Assembly (NCBI RefSeq): GCF_030272615.1
Contig: NC_081405.1
Coordinates: 472,614,008 to 472,678,007 of the forward strand
Direction: 5' to 3'
Length of the DNA stretch: 64,000 bases
DNA from: Cryptomeria japonica
Lineage: Eukaryota; Streptophyta; Pinopsida; Cupressales; Cupressaceae
The position numbers and the translations under genes are program-made. The number at the start of each line of letters is the position of its first letter. The stretch's first letter is position 1. Below are positions 44,932 through 55,831 of the stretch, one piece after another. The notes beneath the pieces were generated by a model that saw only the letters and a list, made by a program, of their open reading frames with translations, searched no databases and was not told the DNA's origin.

Positions 44932-45122
44932 GTCTCCAGATGATAACAAGTCATCCTCAGTGTTGGTGAACAATATAACCTATCGGTGAACCAGATACCG
45001 GTGACTGTGCATAAGTCACCGAGTCTTGCCGGTGAACATAACCAAAGATCTCCAGAAGGATAAGTGTTGATAAGTGTTGACATCAATGACAAAACCAATG
45101 CAACATATCCATAATACCAACA
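44932..45122 (-). mobile_element. 5' LTR of element A, second part
   Basis: It begins with the duplicated GTCTC and continues the LTR sequence seen at 31262-31454, ending ATACCAACA. CATGA follows. Confidence 0.9.
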
Positions 45123-45480
45123 CATGAGTCCCTTTCTTGGTTTGTGCCAGTTAGAACATAAACATTTAAGGCCAACAATTCCTTCCCAAAAGTGTTGAAA
45201 GTGAGCTTAATAAGTTGCCAGTGTTTGTCTGGAATAATCAAATCTTTTTTATCTGTGCTCAAATTCCATAAAAAATCCAATCCACTAGACTCCCCATTTG
45301 CTTCCACAAAAAAACCATTCTAGAATCTCCAATTCTTTATGCACCACTCAACCTCCTCCCCTTTTAACTTAGTTTCTTGAAGAAAAATAACATCTAGTCT
45401 CGTTTAATCAAAACAACGTTTGGTCAAACATCTCTTATCAGAAGCATTGCACTCCCTATAATCTCCAGCTTCATCTTATT
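45123..45480 (-). pseudogene. LINE F ORF2, endonuclease N-terminal half
   Basis: The minus strand around 45307-45123 shows G-L-D-F-L-W-N, then I-K-L-T-F-N and A-L-N-V-Y-V-L-T-G-T-N, a decayed first half of an APE-type endonuclease. It includes the strand leading into the N-V-Y catalytic region. The start of ORF2 (K-L-E-I-I-G near 45475) corresponds to the usual N-terminal I-x-W-N-V-R-G but has lost key residues. It joins the piece ending at 30365 across element A. Confidence 0.65.
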
Positions 45481-47154
45481 GGTTTTCAACCCTTTAAACT
45501 TCTTCTCCCCATTCTTGAAATTACCATTAGTTGCAGTGGTTTGGCATATTGTTCTCTTTTCCACAATACCTTGAGAGTCACCAAGACCCAAAACATATTC
45601 CTCTTCAGAAGACAGATCTTCATAATCATTCTTGGTATCATTCACTATGGCATTGCCACTCCCATGCTCTACAATATGGGGATCACATATCTATACATGA
45701 GACATATGACTATCTTTGATTATTTTGAGCCATCAAATTTTCTCCCACCCTTAGACCAAGGTTCACTACCTCATCAACTCGATCTATAAGGCAAAGAATG
45801 AGATCTACGAGGCCTTCCTTCTCAATTCTAAAAAAGTTTAGGATGTTTTCTTCTTTCTCACTGTCACCTATTAATGCCTTAATTTTTTTCATTTGTCTCT
45901 CCATATCCTCAAAACTACCCACAACATTACCCTTCCCAATAGTACTTCTAGAGAAAAGAAGCTCTATGACACTCCCTTCCTTGATGTTTAGTTTACTACC
46001 CATCTCTTTTGTCTTCTCCCATCTTCATAAGAGACGACTTGAGAGTTCTTTTTAGCCACCTCAGAGTTACACACTACACAAGGGTTTTCACTTAATACCT
46101 CATTATGCCATTTTCTTAATTCTTTATCAATGAATTGAAATACGAGGGTCTGAAATCACCTTGATCATAACTAGTTGAGACTCCAGGTCCCGCAAAGGTG
46201 AACCTTCTAATGGGTGGTTGATTGTATCCTAAATACCTTCTCGGTTCTGCTCTAGGTTAATGATCTTATTCGACATTTTATCATGCTCAAATTCCTTTCC
46301 TTTTTTATTCGTGATGTAATCCTCCTCAAAGTGACCCATCTCCTTACAAATTTAACAATTCTCCATAATGTCTTCCACTTCAATATGTTGATACCAAATA
46401 CCTTCTAATGTTTGGAGCTCAATAGCTTTGGGAAGTGAGGGATGAGGTTTCCAAAAATACAGAGACAAGCATAAATATTTAAGCCCTTCTCTTCTATTGC
46501 CTCATCAGGATAAATTTCCCCAACTTGTTCCCAATAGTTTTTAGGGTTTCTAGTTCCCAATATTCTTGTGGGAGATTGTAAAGATGTATCCACATCGAAA
46601 CTTTTTCTATGGATTCTATTAGTAGGTCAAATTTAGGAACCGAGCCTTTAATATAAAAAACAATTCCCTCCTTCATGAGAAAGCCATTATTTAAGATCCA
46701 TTATTTCTCCCTTGCAGTTTCACAAATAACTAAATAGAAACCATTTGGCAGGGTTTTGATAATGAAGTTTGTTCCCTATTCTTTGTCACAATATTTATGA
46801 ACCCTCAAAAAAGTAAGCCATTATCCAACCCATTTCATAAAAAAGGCTTTATCCCTCATCATATTCACCGCATTTCAACAATCAGGGACATTAATCTGAA
46901 GGCAAACAACTATGTTTTGAGTTGTTTTGATACTCACCCATTCCCCCATTTTTTAGTTGTTGTCATTGTTCTTCAGCTTCCACATCTTCCCTTATAGATT
47001 CTTGAAGTTTATCTTTGACCCCAAATAAATATTTCCAAACACCTAGAGATTTTGGGTTTGTCCCCTTTAAACTGGAGTCGATTGACGTCGAACTAATATT
47101 TTTTTTTAATTTCTAGTTTGTTGATCCTCCCAAGTCCCTCCAGGCAGTCTCCAT
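45481..47154 (-). pseudogene. LINE F ORF1 (DUF4283-type RNA-binding protein), broken
   Basis: ATG at 47154 (M-E-T-A-W-R-D-L-G-G). Downstream, several frames give a DUF4283-like region (46676-46494: P-K-F-D-L, M-W-I-H-L-Y-N-L-P, L-G-K-F-I) and a degenerate CCHC knuckle (C-x-I-C-K-E-M-G-H near 46340, last Cys changed). A Lys/Glu-rich tail follows (46003-45424). DUF4283 plus a single knuckle is the usual ORF1 plan of plant L1 elements, where the protein binds LINE RNA. Multiple stops and frameshifts make it inactive. Confidence 0.65.
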
Positions 47155-47300
47155 GTTGGGTTCTTGAAAATTTGAAAAGGTCCCCTGTTAAAGTTCTATG
47201 ATGCCCTACCATGTTTGAAATTTCAAAACCTTAAGCTTTTACCTCTCGATGCCATACTCCAAATTTAATAAAAAGAAAATGAAGTTACAGTTGATAAGAG
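47155..47300. other. LINE F 5' end or flank, up to the solo LTR
   Basis: No gene. The last five bases (AAGAG, 47296-47300) are the target copy of the solo LTR. Confidence 0.4.
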
Positions 47301-48927
47301 TGTTAATCCTATGAGGATTCGGTTAATATTGAGAGTGGGGGTGAAGTAGTATTAATACCAATTTACAAGATTAAACCAAAATCAAACATATCAGATCTGA
47401 AATCATTTATCACATTTATCAATTCTTTCGCCACTTAAGCAGTCATATAAATTTGATCATTTACCAACTCATTATCCTCATCTATCAGATCAAACACTTT
47501 CTCTACCAACTCTTATCAGTACCAGTAACCTTTGATAAACCTCTGATAAAACATCATAACTGGTGTACACAAAAATAGTGCATGAAATGTAACATAAACA
47601 AGAACATCACATGAAAAGCATTCCACACATGAACACCATATTTTTTTGACATGGAAACCCAAATAGGGAAAAACCACAATGGGAGTTGGTACCCACAAAT
47701 ATTTGTACTCTTTTGAAGTATGCCTTATTAGAAGCTTACAATACACCCTATTAGGAGCAAACCCTGTTAGGAGTCACTCGGTTAAGGGATTTGCCTAGCA
47801 ACCTAGTTAGGAGCTTGATGATTTGTTAGGATCAACCTCATGAGAGGATTTAACACTCTTTTTGAGAGCTGCCCTATTAGGGGACTTAAATGTTTAAGGC
47901 CTGTTAGGACCTACCTGGTTAAGGGATTTAACCTGCTGCAACTGTTAGGGAACAACAATGAAAAAGTGATATGTTACTTGCACTTCTCAGCTTGCTAGAT
48001 CAGATCTAGTTATGCTCAACACTCTGCAACTCTCAAGCAGATCTCACACTTCTCTTGGACGGCTCAACACATTCTCTTAAGACCACCGAAATGATGAACA
48101 TCAACTGTGCCATCCTGAATAGCCATCTCAACTAGGTCGACCACTAAACCCTAATTACATCATGAAATTACAATACAAATCATAAGAGATCATCTCAGAT
48201 CAATATACAGATCATTACATCAAATTACAATGCAATATCGACAATTGGTTGATCGAAACCCATCACGAAAATTCGATCTGTACCAAAGTGAAAACCTCAA
48301 AACACTCCACTAAGCGTTTCACTGTTTCCCAAGAAATTCTTCCTTGAATTACGCCAAAACAACAATCAAACATTTCACGCGGGTTGTGTCATGTTACCAC
48401 CTTCATGTAGACTCGTCATCGATCATCGCCATAACAACAATCATTACCGGTTTGATGATTTCTTCACCGGTCCTTAAACCCTACTAAAACCCTAGCAAAA
48501 CTTCATCAAAAATTTGAAACAAGCCTTTTGGTAGTCATCACAAGTTCTGGTTCTGTTCAAATACTCCTTTCCATGATACAAGCTCACATTCCAAACCACA
48601 AATCACCAATCATCGCCAATCGGCCAATTCAACCAAAACATCTTTGCTTTACCGGCTAAAGTCCTATTTCATAGACTTATGTTCTTTGTTGGTAAACCCT
48701 ATCTTTTGGTAAACCAAATCACTTAGATGACAAAACAAAACATCAGGAACACCAGTAATCATTATTTGACATCAGTTGCCATCAATGACAAAACAAATAA
48801 CTGATCAAGTCATCTAATCACAAAATCTCAATCTCTTCATCGCAAATAGTCTTCTATCCTCTATCGGTGCAGTCATCAGCCTTTAATTGCATCATCTCAT
48901 TTGTATCAGTTATGCCAAATGCCAACA
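47301..48927. mobile_element. Solo LTR, 1,627 bp
   Basis: TGTTAATCCT...AATGCCAACA, flanked by AAGAG (47296-47300) and AAGAG (48928-48932). No interior or partner is present, so the element was reduced by recombination between its LTRs. It shares the early gagagtgggggtgaag tract and the CATGGAAACCC...GGGAAAAACCAC block (about 47648-47680) with the LTRs of A, B and Z, so it belongs to the same broad copia group. The small minus-strand frame 47516-47746 is chance. Confidence 0.88.
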
Positions 48928-50454
48928 AAGAGATTGTAGCTTTGTGTTCTTGTTAAGTTAGAATTATAATTATCATTATAATTTTTAAGTCATATTATTT
49001 TAAAATATGATAGAATTTTCCTATTTTTTAAAATTAAAAAGCTATTATAATTTATCATGTTATGAAACTCATAATACTAATTGAATCTATACATGTAAAA
49101 ATTTAAAATTCTAAAATACATATTAAGTTGTAGTTTTTAAACAATTTACATAATAAAATTCAAACTAAAATGAATATTATTATTATTATAAGATTTTAAA
49201 AGCAAGTACTTCGCACCAATATATAATAATCAACTAATTCAATAAATTGTGGAAACTTAATTCTTTGAGAACACAATCATAGTTAAAAAAACAAAATAAT
49301 AATTGAAATTTTCATAATATTAAATTTAGTCATACAACTTCATAATATGTTTTCTAAATACAAATTAAAATATTTAACATCAAATAATAATTCTACTATT
49401 TTTTAGTATCTACATGAATAAACTCCAATACTAATAGTAACAAACAAATAAGTACTCTCTAGAGGCACACGTTTGTTTATTTTTAGTGTAGAGCATGGTC
49501 TTATGTAAACTACTTGACATATCTCTCATTGTTTTTTTAATTACAAATAATATTAAAGATAAACAAAAAAAAAACTTGTCTATTAATTAGATTAAACTAA
49601 AATGTAAATCAATCAATTTCAAATCAATTAATCTATTATAAATAAGAAATCTATGTACATTACTATTAATATCATGACAAAGATTGCATTATAATTGCAA
49701 CAAGACGTGTCAATATTGTCTTTGTCATCCTTATAAAGATACCTTTAGATTATATTTCTCTTATGCTATCTTTATCATATAAAGATATTTTGTATGCTAA
49801 TACATATTGTATTCTAATTAATATTTTAATTCTCCACATCGTTTACAACGAGTTATTTTATTATAATTCAGTATTTACTTATTTTAAAAAAATTTCAAAA
49901 TTTTCTATTTTTCTAAACTGTAATTCAAAGGTGTACCGTTTTGAGTCTTTGGAGGTGCCATGACTTGACTTTGTTTATTTAAAATAACATTAAATTTTCA
50001 TCCCCACGAAATTTTCGCCGGTCAATCCACCTCGTTTCCCTTACGCTTGATGCTTCTTGGTCCACTACTTTAAAATTGACGGGCACCTACGCCCATCACT
50101 CATGCTTTTAACTATTGCTCCTTGATATTTACATATTCTGATAAAGCTAAAACATGGGAAACATTTTTAGGGAATATAATTGATTTAAATTGGTTAGTTG
50201 GGATATATTATTAAAAGAAATATGTAGAATTTAAATAAGAGGATTAGGGTGTTTAGTTTAGAATTTTATTGCGAAAAGTGGTATATATGTTGTGTTGAGT
50301 TGATTTGTCATTTATCTAAAAATTGTCTTTAATTTGATGGATGTGTTAGAGGTTATGTGGTCTTATTTTCTTGTGGTTTACACGTGAATGTCACGCATGA
50401 GTTGATTTCAAGTGACATGAGCTTGATTAGCTGCATGAAATTGATTTATGCTAT

Positions 50455-50622
50455 GCGAAAATGATGTGATAGGATACATTTCAAATGATTTACTCGCTTT
50501 CATTTTTTGGATAGATGAATGTGTCAAGGTGGTGTCTATGAAAATTATGTAACAAGATATATTTCAAACAATTTACTCGCTTTGATTTTCTAATAGATGA
50601 ATGTGTCAAGGTGGTGTCTAGG
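50455..50622. repeat. Tandem duplication of about 83 bp
   Basis: Two adjacent copies, each ending in atgaatgtgtcaaggtggtg followed by tcta, with about 15% differences. Confidence 0.8.
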
Positions 50623-51079
50623 GACACTGTTGGGAGACTGTTGACTTGATAATTGATCATATTCTCCTAGATCAACCCCCTTGTTATGAAAAATTAACAA
50701 TGATGAAGAATATCCAAGACATGTATGGATGGGATATAAACTAGTGTAAATAATGAATCATAAAAATTATATTGTTGTTTGATCCCAAATTCGAATTCAG
50801 ACAATAATCAAACTTACATTAACTTGTTACCTCTTTGAATGAACATGTACTCCATTAGACCTACTCAATAAGATGTTTAGATTGTTTACTACTTTGAGGG
50901 TATCTTTTTAGTTGGTACAAATGTTGTTATAGGTCTATCGCTCCATGATGTAGTGCCATTGTGTTTCTACCACCCTTATAGCAATATAAATGTTTTCATT
51001 TCCCACTTCTCCTTGTATGGACCATAGTTTCACACCTAAAATGATATGAACTAGTCCTCAATCCAATTATAGACAATTT

Positions 51080-51402
51080 GACTTTCCACTTACTCTTCGC
51101 TTAATCTCAACTCCCATATAGATTTAAGGTTAAATTCTTTGATCTCTATTTACTTTCTTCTTCCTTTTAATTTTTTAATTTTTTTAAGAGGAATTGATGG
51201 GTTATTCCAACGATCCATAGCTTAGCTCTTTGACAAGGCAAGCCCCTCTATAATCTCTACTTTTCACTTAATCTCAACTCCCATATAAATTTTAGGTTAA
51301 ATTCTTTGATATCGATTTACTTTCTTCTTCTTCGAATTGATGGGTTATCCCAACGATTGATAGCTTAGCTCTTTAACAAGGCAAGCCCCTCTATAATCTC
51401 TT
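51080..51402. repeat. Tandem duplication of about 160-170 bp
   Basis: Copy 1 at about 51080-51252 and copy 2 at about 51256-51402. Both run from cttaatctcaactcccatat to ggcaagcccctctataatctc. Copy 1 has an extra T-rich insert near 51165-51190. Confidence 0.85.
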
Positions 51403-52017
51403 CTAATGACCATCAAGTCCGAATAAGCTAATCAATAGATTAATCTAGATTAAGAAAATCACGAGACTAATCTGATGGAAAAATTCATTAATATTTTTCT
51501 AATTTCCCCTTTACCAAATACACATTCCATAAAGCCAGTGACAAAAGTTGTGGATCACCTACATTCCATTAAAGTCAGCTTTAAAACAGTTGATCCATGA
51601 CGCAAGCTTTGTGCTGTAATTCCAAGAACGAAAGTTCAAAGATCTGAATCTCTAACGTGGTCATCGATGCGTTTGCGTGGTCTTTCGGGGCAGCTCCTCC
51701 TCCGTTGAAAACAAACGATCAAAATATGAAAATGATGATCAAAACTTGGTGGTCACCCCACGAAATTTCTGTGCATACAGATTCTTCCAGAACACTCTTC
51801 CGGGTCTTACACTGGCGATTCCAACCGTAGGAATTTGTGTAGTCATTCAATTCATGGCCGGCCCACATCTTGAAGAATCTAAATTCTAAATTCATTTGAA
51901 GGGCATTCAAGCCGTATTATATGACTTGTTAATCTACAATTTTGAGCCCTTTTTTGTGGACTAGTTGGGTGATCTAGAAACGCGGTTTCCCAAGGAACTG
52001 TCCGACCGCGTGTTTTT

Positions 52018-52027
52018 CTATATAAAC
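52018..52027 (+). promoter_or_regulatory. TATA box of the PAR1-like gene
   Basis: CTATATAAAC lies 161 bases before the start codon, which puts the transcription start near 52050. It is the only good TATA element in the right place upstream of the gene. Confidence 0.7.
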
Positions 52028-52135
52028 AAAACGGGCTTCTTGGAGAGCAGAATTATAAGAAGCCCAACAGGCAGAGATCCATTCACATATCAAGAGCTTC
52101 ATAGATTGATCGCTTCTTTCATCACACACAAACCA

Positions 52136-52137
<2 letters not shown>

Positions 52138-52168
<31 letters not shown>

Positions 52169-52170
52169 AA
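52138..52170 (+). repeat. (AAAG)n microsatellite in the 5' UTR
   Basis: About eight AAAG/GAAA units between the predicted transcription start and the ATG (52188). Such purine repeats are frequent in plant 5' UTRs and vary in length. Confidence 0.9.
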
Positions 52171-52187
52171 CAGAGCAGGGATCAAAG

Positions 52188-53041
52188 ATGGCTTCATCCA
52201 TGATAATTAAGATTGCAGTTTTTGCCTTCACATCACTTGTCTGCCTGCAAACCGTTCTGGGTATATTCATCTGCACCCAATTTACTTCTCTGTTAAGTTT
52301 TTCTCCGATTTAAGACTACCCAAGTCTTCAAAATCTGATCTTTTTTATGGATTTTCAGGTGCCCTGACATGCGAGGAGTTGCCCACAGAGGTCTGTGCAT
52401 TTTCTGTTGCTTCCTCTGGAGCACGCTGTGTTCTTGAGAAGTCTGTCTTGAGTGATGGCAGTGATGAATACCAGTGCATGGTATGCCATTTTCTTACCCG
52501 AATCATGCCAAGGCTTTCCTCCAAGTACTAATTAGGTGATTAACTTTCTTCTTCTCATTGAAAATCCTTGTGCAGACATCAGAGATCATAGCAGAAAAGA
52601 TCAGTGAATGGATTGAAACAGAGGAATGTTTGAACGACTGCGGGCTTGAGAGAATTGTAGTAGGATTGTCCAGTGATGGTCTAATGGAGTACAGATTTAC
52701 CAGCAAATTGTGCTCTCCAAAGTGCTATAACAACTGCCACAACATCATTAATCTCTACTTCAATCTTGCTGCAGGAGAAGGTAAGCCAATTTCATCATTT
52801 TCTCTGGACTTTTTTCGTTGGGTTTGTAAGGCTGCTCACATAAGATCATATATATATTGTTGCAGGAGTTTACCTGCCCCGCCTGTGCCAAGCTCACAGA
52901 AGTGGATCCCGGCGCATGGTACAAGAAGTTTTGGATCGAGAACAGTCAAGTATTACAGCTGAATCATTCGTATTTGCTTCTGCTCCTTCCTCCTCTCAGG
53001 ACAGCACAACTCTTAGTCCTGTGGGTTCTCCAGTTCCATAG
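52188..53041 (+). CDS. PAR1-like (photoassimilate-responsive) secreted protein, four exons, intact
   Basis: Exons 52188-52260, 52359-52480, 52576-52780 and 52866-53041 join in frame to 191 codons. All three introns (98, 95 and 85 bp) are GT-AG. The product begins with a signal peptide of about 24 residues (I-K-I-A-V-F-A-F-T-S-L-V-C-L). It then shows the cysteine-rich PAR1 core: T-C-E-E-L-P, V-C-A-F-S-V-A-S-S-G-x-R-C, T-S-E-I-I, the C-x3-C-G-L pair, K-L-C-S-P-K-C-Y-N-N-C and N-L-Y-F-N-L-A-A-G-E-G-V-Y-L-P. A Ser/Thr-rich tail follows. PAR1 was named from a tobacco transcript induced when photoassimilates accumulate. The biochemical role is unknown; the signal peptide and paired cysteines suggest a secreted or apoplastic protein. 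Reading frame and splice sites are clean, unlike every other ORF here. It is the only convincing host gene in the window. Confidence 0.93.
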
Positions 53042-53198
53042 AAGATAGGTCATAGATTTCTGGTTTCCCGATTTATGGGATTGTTTTATGGTTCCTCGGA
53101 CCTGTTTAATTGATTGCAGAGCTTGCGGATATTTTCTCGCCTATTCTTATGGTCTAGGTGGGTTTTGAATTGTTTGCAAGGGTTTGTAACCCTTAGGA

Positions 53199-53204
53199 AA
53201 TAAA
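53199..53204 (+). terminator. Candidate polyadenylation signal of the PAR1-like gene
   Basis: AATAAA 158 bases after the stop codon. Further AATAAA-like words occur at about 53325-53335. Which is used cannot be told from sequence. Confidence 0.45.
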
Positions 53205-53280
53205 TTATTCTTCCAGTGTACCATGTTGTACCCATAGGCACTCCTTTCATGTATTCTTCTGAAATTGGTATTATATTCCT

Positions 53281-54500
53281 TTGTGATTCTCTTACAATTC
53301 CTGGCTTTTTCTTTGTTTCCCCTGTAAATAAATTTTATATTTATCCTATGGAATTTAAAATGAATAAATTATTATTGAATTTACAATTGTAATGGGAATA
53401 AAACACCTTCATAAAATATCTATAATATAAATAAATATAACAAACAATAAATTATATTAGAATTGGAAAATTGTGATTCTCTTATAATTTGGAGCCTTTT
53501 TCATCTTTCCCTTAGTAAATAAATTTTATATTTATGAAAAAAAAAAAAAGGGCTTTGGCCCTAGCTCGTCCGATCGTGGATCGCAACTTAAGGCGTGGGT
53601 ATGCTCCCCATGGTCTTGAGTTCGAGTCCCCGGCTGTGTTAACTTTGTGTGTGTTGCTACCTTGTGAGCGGGTCAAATTCCACGATAGTGAATATTAAAA
53701 AAAAAAAAAAAAGGAATTTATAATTGTAAAAGAATAGAATATTCTCATAAAATATCTATAAAATATCTAAGCAATAATATAATATTAGGATTAGATAAAT
53801 TGTGTTATATAAACATGTTTATAAATACTTATGCAAATAGATAATGATATACAACTCTAAGTCTATGTTAATTAAATGTGATAATGGTGTATTGTAATTT
53901 GCTTTTGTGACTTAGAAATCTCTTAGATGACTTGTACCATTTTGTTAAATTTATTGTTTATGAAATTAGGTCATTTTTACACCACATAAATGATTTCCAC
54001 TTGAAAAAATCAACCTCTAATGAATGATTTTGACTCTATTTCAAGGAATTGATATAGATGTATAGTATTGTTAAATTTATTTTTATTGCACTACGTTATT
54101 TTACACCACATATATGTTCTCCACAAGGAAAAGTCAATCTCAAATAAGTACAATTAGTACATTGAATTAAAGAAAAAATAACTACCATTAGATTTACAAA
54201 AGAGAAAAAAAAGTAGTATTAAATTTACATTTGTAAAGGTAATGAATCACCCTCATAAAGTACCTTTATAATATCTACAACATAAATATATAATTAACTG
54301 AATTAGAGAAATTGTATTTCTCTTACAAGTCCTCGTATGTCTTATCTTTCTTTTGTAAATAAATTTTTTATTTATCTTATATGTATATTAAATTAAAAGA
54401 ATAAATTGAATTTATAATTGTAAAGGGAATAAAATACCCACAAAAAATTTATAAAATATTTAAGCATTAATCAATATTAGGATTAGATAAATTGAGCTAA
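53281..54500. repeat. Diverged repeats of the PAR1 3' flank
   Basis: A segment of about 170-190 bp (gattctcttacaa...gtaaataaattttatatttat...ggaataaaacacc...aaatatctataa) appears about four times: near 53281, 53471 (interrupted by the SINE), 54310 and 54390. Copies are 75-85% alike by eye. Confidence 0.6.
53550..53712 (+). mobile_element. tRNA-derived SINE
   Basis: A 147-base body followed by a 16-base A run (53697-53712). Internal RNA polymerase III promoter: box A-like TAGCTCGTCCGA (53562-53573) and a clear box B GAGTTCGAGTCCCC (53618-53631), 56 bases start to start, the spacing of a tRNA-derived promoter. The 3' part is unrelated to tRNA, as in plant SINEs. Target duplication is hidden in flanking A runs. 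GC-rich compared with the surroundings. Confidence 0.75.
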
Positions 54501-54880
54501 AAAAACATAAATACATGCCTATATAAATAAATAATAAAACTTATCTCTAAGTTTGATGTTAATTAAATATGAAAATGGTGTATTATAATTTGGTTTTCTA
54601 ACTTTCATTAGATGACTAATATCACATTGTTAAATTTATTATTTGTTGCACTGGGTTATTTTTACACCACATAAATAATTTCCATGGGAAAAATCAACCT
54701 TTCATGATTTTTTTTTCTCTATTTCAAGGAATTGATATAGATGTATAGTATCATATTGTTGAATTTATTTTTGTTGCACTAAGTCATTTTTACACCACAT
54801 ATGTGATCTCCTTGGGGAAAAGTCAATCTCTAATAAGTGAATTTGACCCTATTTCAAGGAATTGATAGGGATGCATTTGA
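53860..54880. repeat. Diverged direct repeats with ttttacaccacat core
   Basis: About four copies of a roughly 130-base unit (gcac...gt(c/t)att(t)ttacaccacata...ctc...tcaaggaattgata) at about 53970, 54090, 54650 and 54785. No coding sequence. They may be remnants of an old tandem or a dispersed element. Confidence 0.6.
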
Positions 54881-55364
54881 ATTTCATATTTGTGATTGCT
54901 TCACATACCTAAACTTGTAATGAAAGACTCCTAATGTTGACGAACACCTTTGAGAGATTGTTATTCAAAGATTGTTTTGATCCTATTTATAAGAAATAAT
55001 TTAAATTTTATTCTTTTTTTAGGTATGCAAACTTGGAGTGAATTATTTATGGTTTGATGAACACCTTTAGGAGCTTGTTATGTGGGAATTTTCTCATTAG
55101 TCAAGCCCTTAGGTCATATTCAACAATTTTGAACAATGATTGAAGTACATTATCAATCATGCGATATACTAAGAGATGATCTAAAAATTGATCTCATGCA
55201 AATATTGATGTCATAAGGTAATTCTTTGATGCATGCAGTTAAGAATTTAATGCTTATAGTTAGGCCGTTTTTAAATGCATGTTAGATTCCTAATTCCTAG
55301 ATTAAAAAAATGAATAAAGGTTTGACCTTCTATATAACCCCTGAGGGTGTAATTGAATATTTTT
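54881..55364. other. Intergenic sequence before element E
   Basis: No gene or element recognised. Confidence 0.5.
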
Positions 55365-55369
55365 GTATT

Positions 55370-55818
55370 TGTTGGTGTAAATAAATATTCATTATGGATA
55401 TTATTACACTTTACTTAAGTTAACTTAGGATAATGCATTTCTTCGTAGTTTGGATTTGAGACACTTAGGGAAGTGTGCACATAGGGATAGAGCTTGTAGG
55501 AGAAATTCCACCTTTTGTGGTCTTGTTTTGTTGTTACACTTCACATTTGGTGGGTCATCCACCTCTTGTGGAATATTATATTATTTCTCCTACCTACCCC
55601 TAGTATTTCTTACCTACCCTTGTTTCTCATTGAGCCACATGTCATGATTGTGTGCTCGTACATCCATATGGCCTTGCCTATATAAGAAGGCCTATTCATT
55701 GTATTGGGGAATCCAGTTGATCATTTTCATATTGATGAGAATACAATTTGTTCTTGTCATTCTTTTGTCTCTATTTTTATACTTTTCATTGTGCCCTTGA
55801 TCTTGACAAAATCTCACA
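55370..55818 (+). mobile_element. 5' LTR of element E
   Basis: TGTTGGTGTA...ATCTCACA. TATA box TATATAAG at about 55679. The small open frame 55450-55647 recurs in the other LTR and is not a gene. Confidence 0.92.
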
Positions 55819-55831
55819 TGGTATTAGAGCC
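55819..55831 (+). other. Primer-binding site of element E
   Basis: TGGTATTAGAGCC directly after the LTR: the initiator tRNA-Met site with one C-to-T change relative to A, B and Z. This variant is common in plant copia elements. Confidence 0.88.

Larger units (their letters stand above)
30366..45122 (-). mobile_element. Element A: complete Ty1/copia retrotransposon, itself split by element B
   Basis: LTR 30366-31454, interior 31455-36039, second LTR 36040-36914 continuing at 44937-45122 after the B insertion; TSD CATGA at both ends. Order on the minus strand: 5' LTR, initiator-Met primer site, gag, protease, integrase, reverse transcriptase, RNase H, polypurine tract, 3' LTR. This is the Ty1/copia order (integrase before RT). 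By eye the LTRs differ at roughly 7% of positions in the first 350 bases, more than those of B, as expected if B came later. Confidence 0.92.
28345..47154 (-). mobile_element. LINE F (L1-type non-LTR retrotransposon), split by element A and truncated
   Basis: The minus strand carries ORF1 (47154-45500), the start of ORF2 with an APE-type endonuclease (45480-45123, continuing at 30360-30000) and reverse transcriptase (about 29270-28345). The endonuclease sequence is continuous once element A and one copy of its 5-bp target CATGA are removed: L-N-V-Y-V on the right side is followed by I-I-S-G-D-F-N-A-T on the left. About 4 kb of LINE remains. The RT thumb, RNase H and a 3' poly(A) tail are not seen, so the 3' end is lost. 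No target duplication was found. Confidence 0.75.
48933..51660. other. AT-rich intergenic region upstream of the PAR1-like gene
   Basis: No supported gene or mobile element. It contains two tandem duplications, listed separately. Confidence 0.5.

Noticed and set aside
51677-51889. 70-codon plus-strand ORF upstream of PAR1
   Set aside because: No domain, no splice continuation and no similarity; it lies in the gene's upstream region.
55450-55647. 65-codon ORF also present at 61240-61437
   Set aside because: Identical position in both LTRs of element E; a property of the LTR, not a gene.
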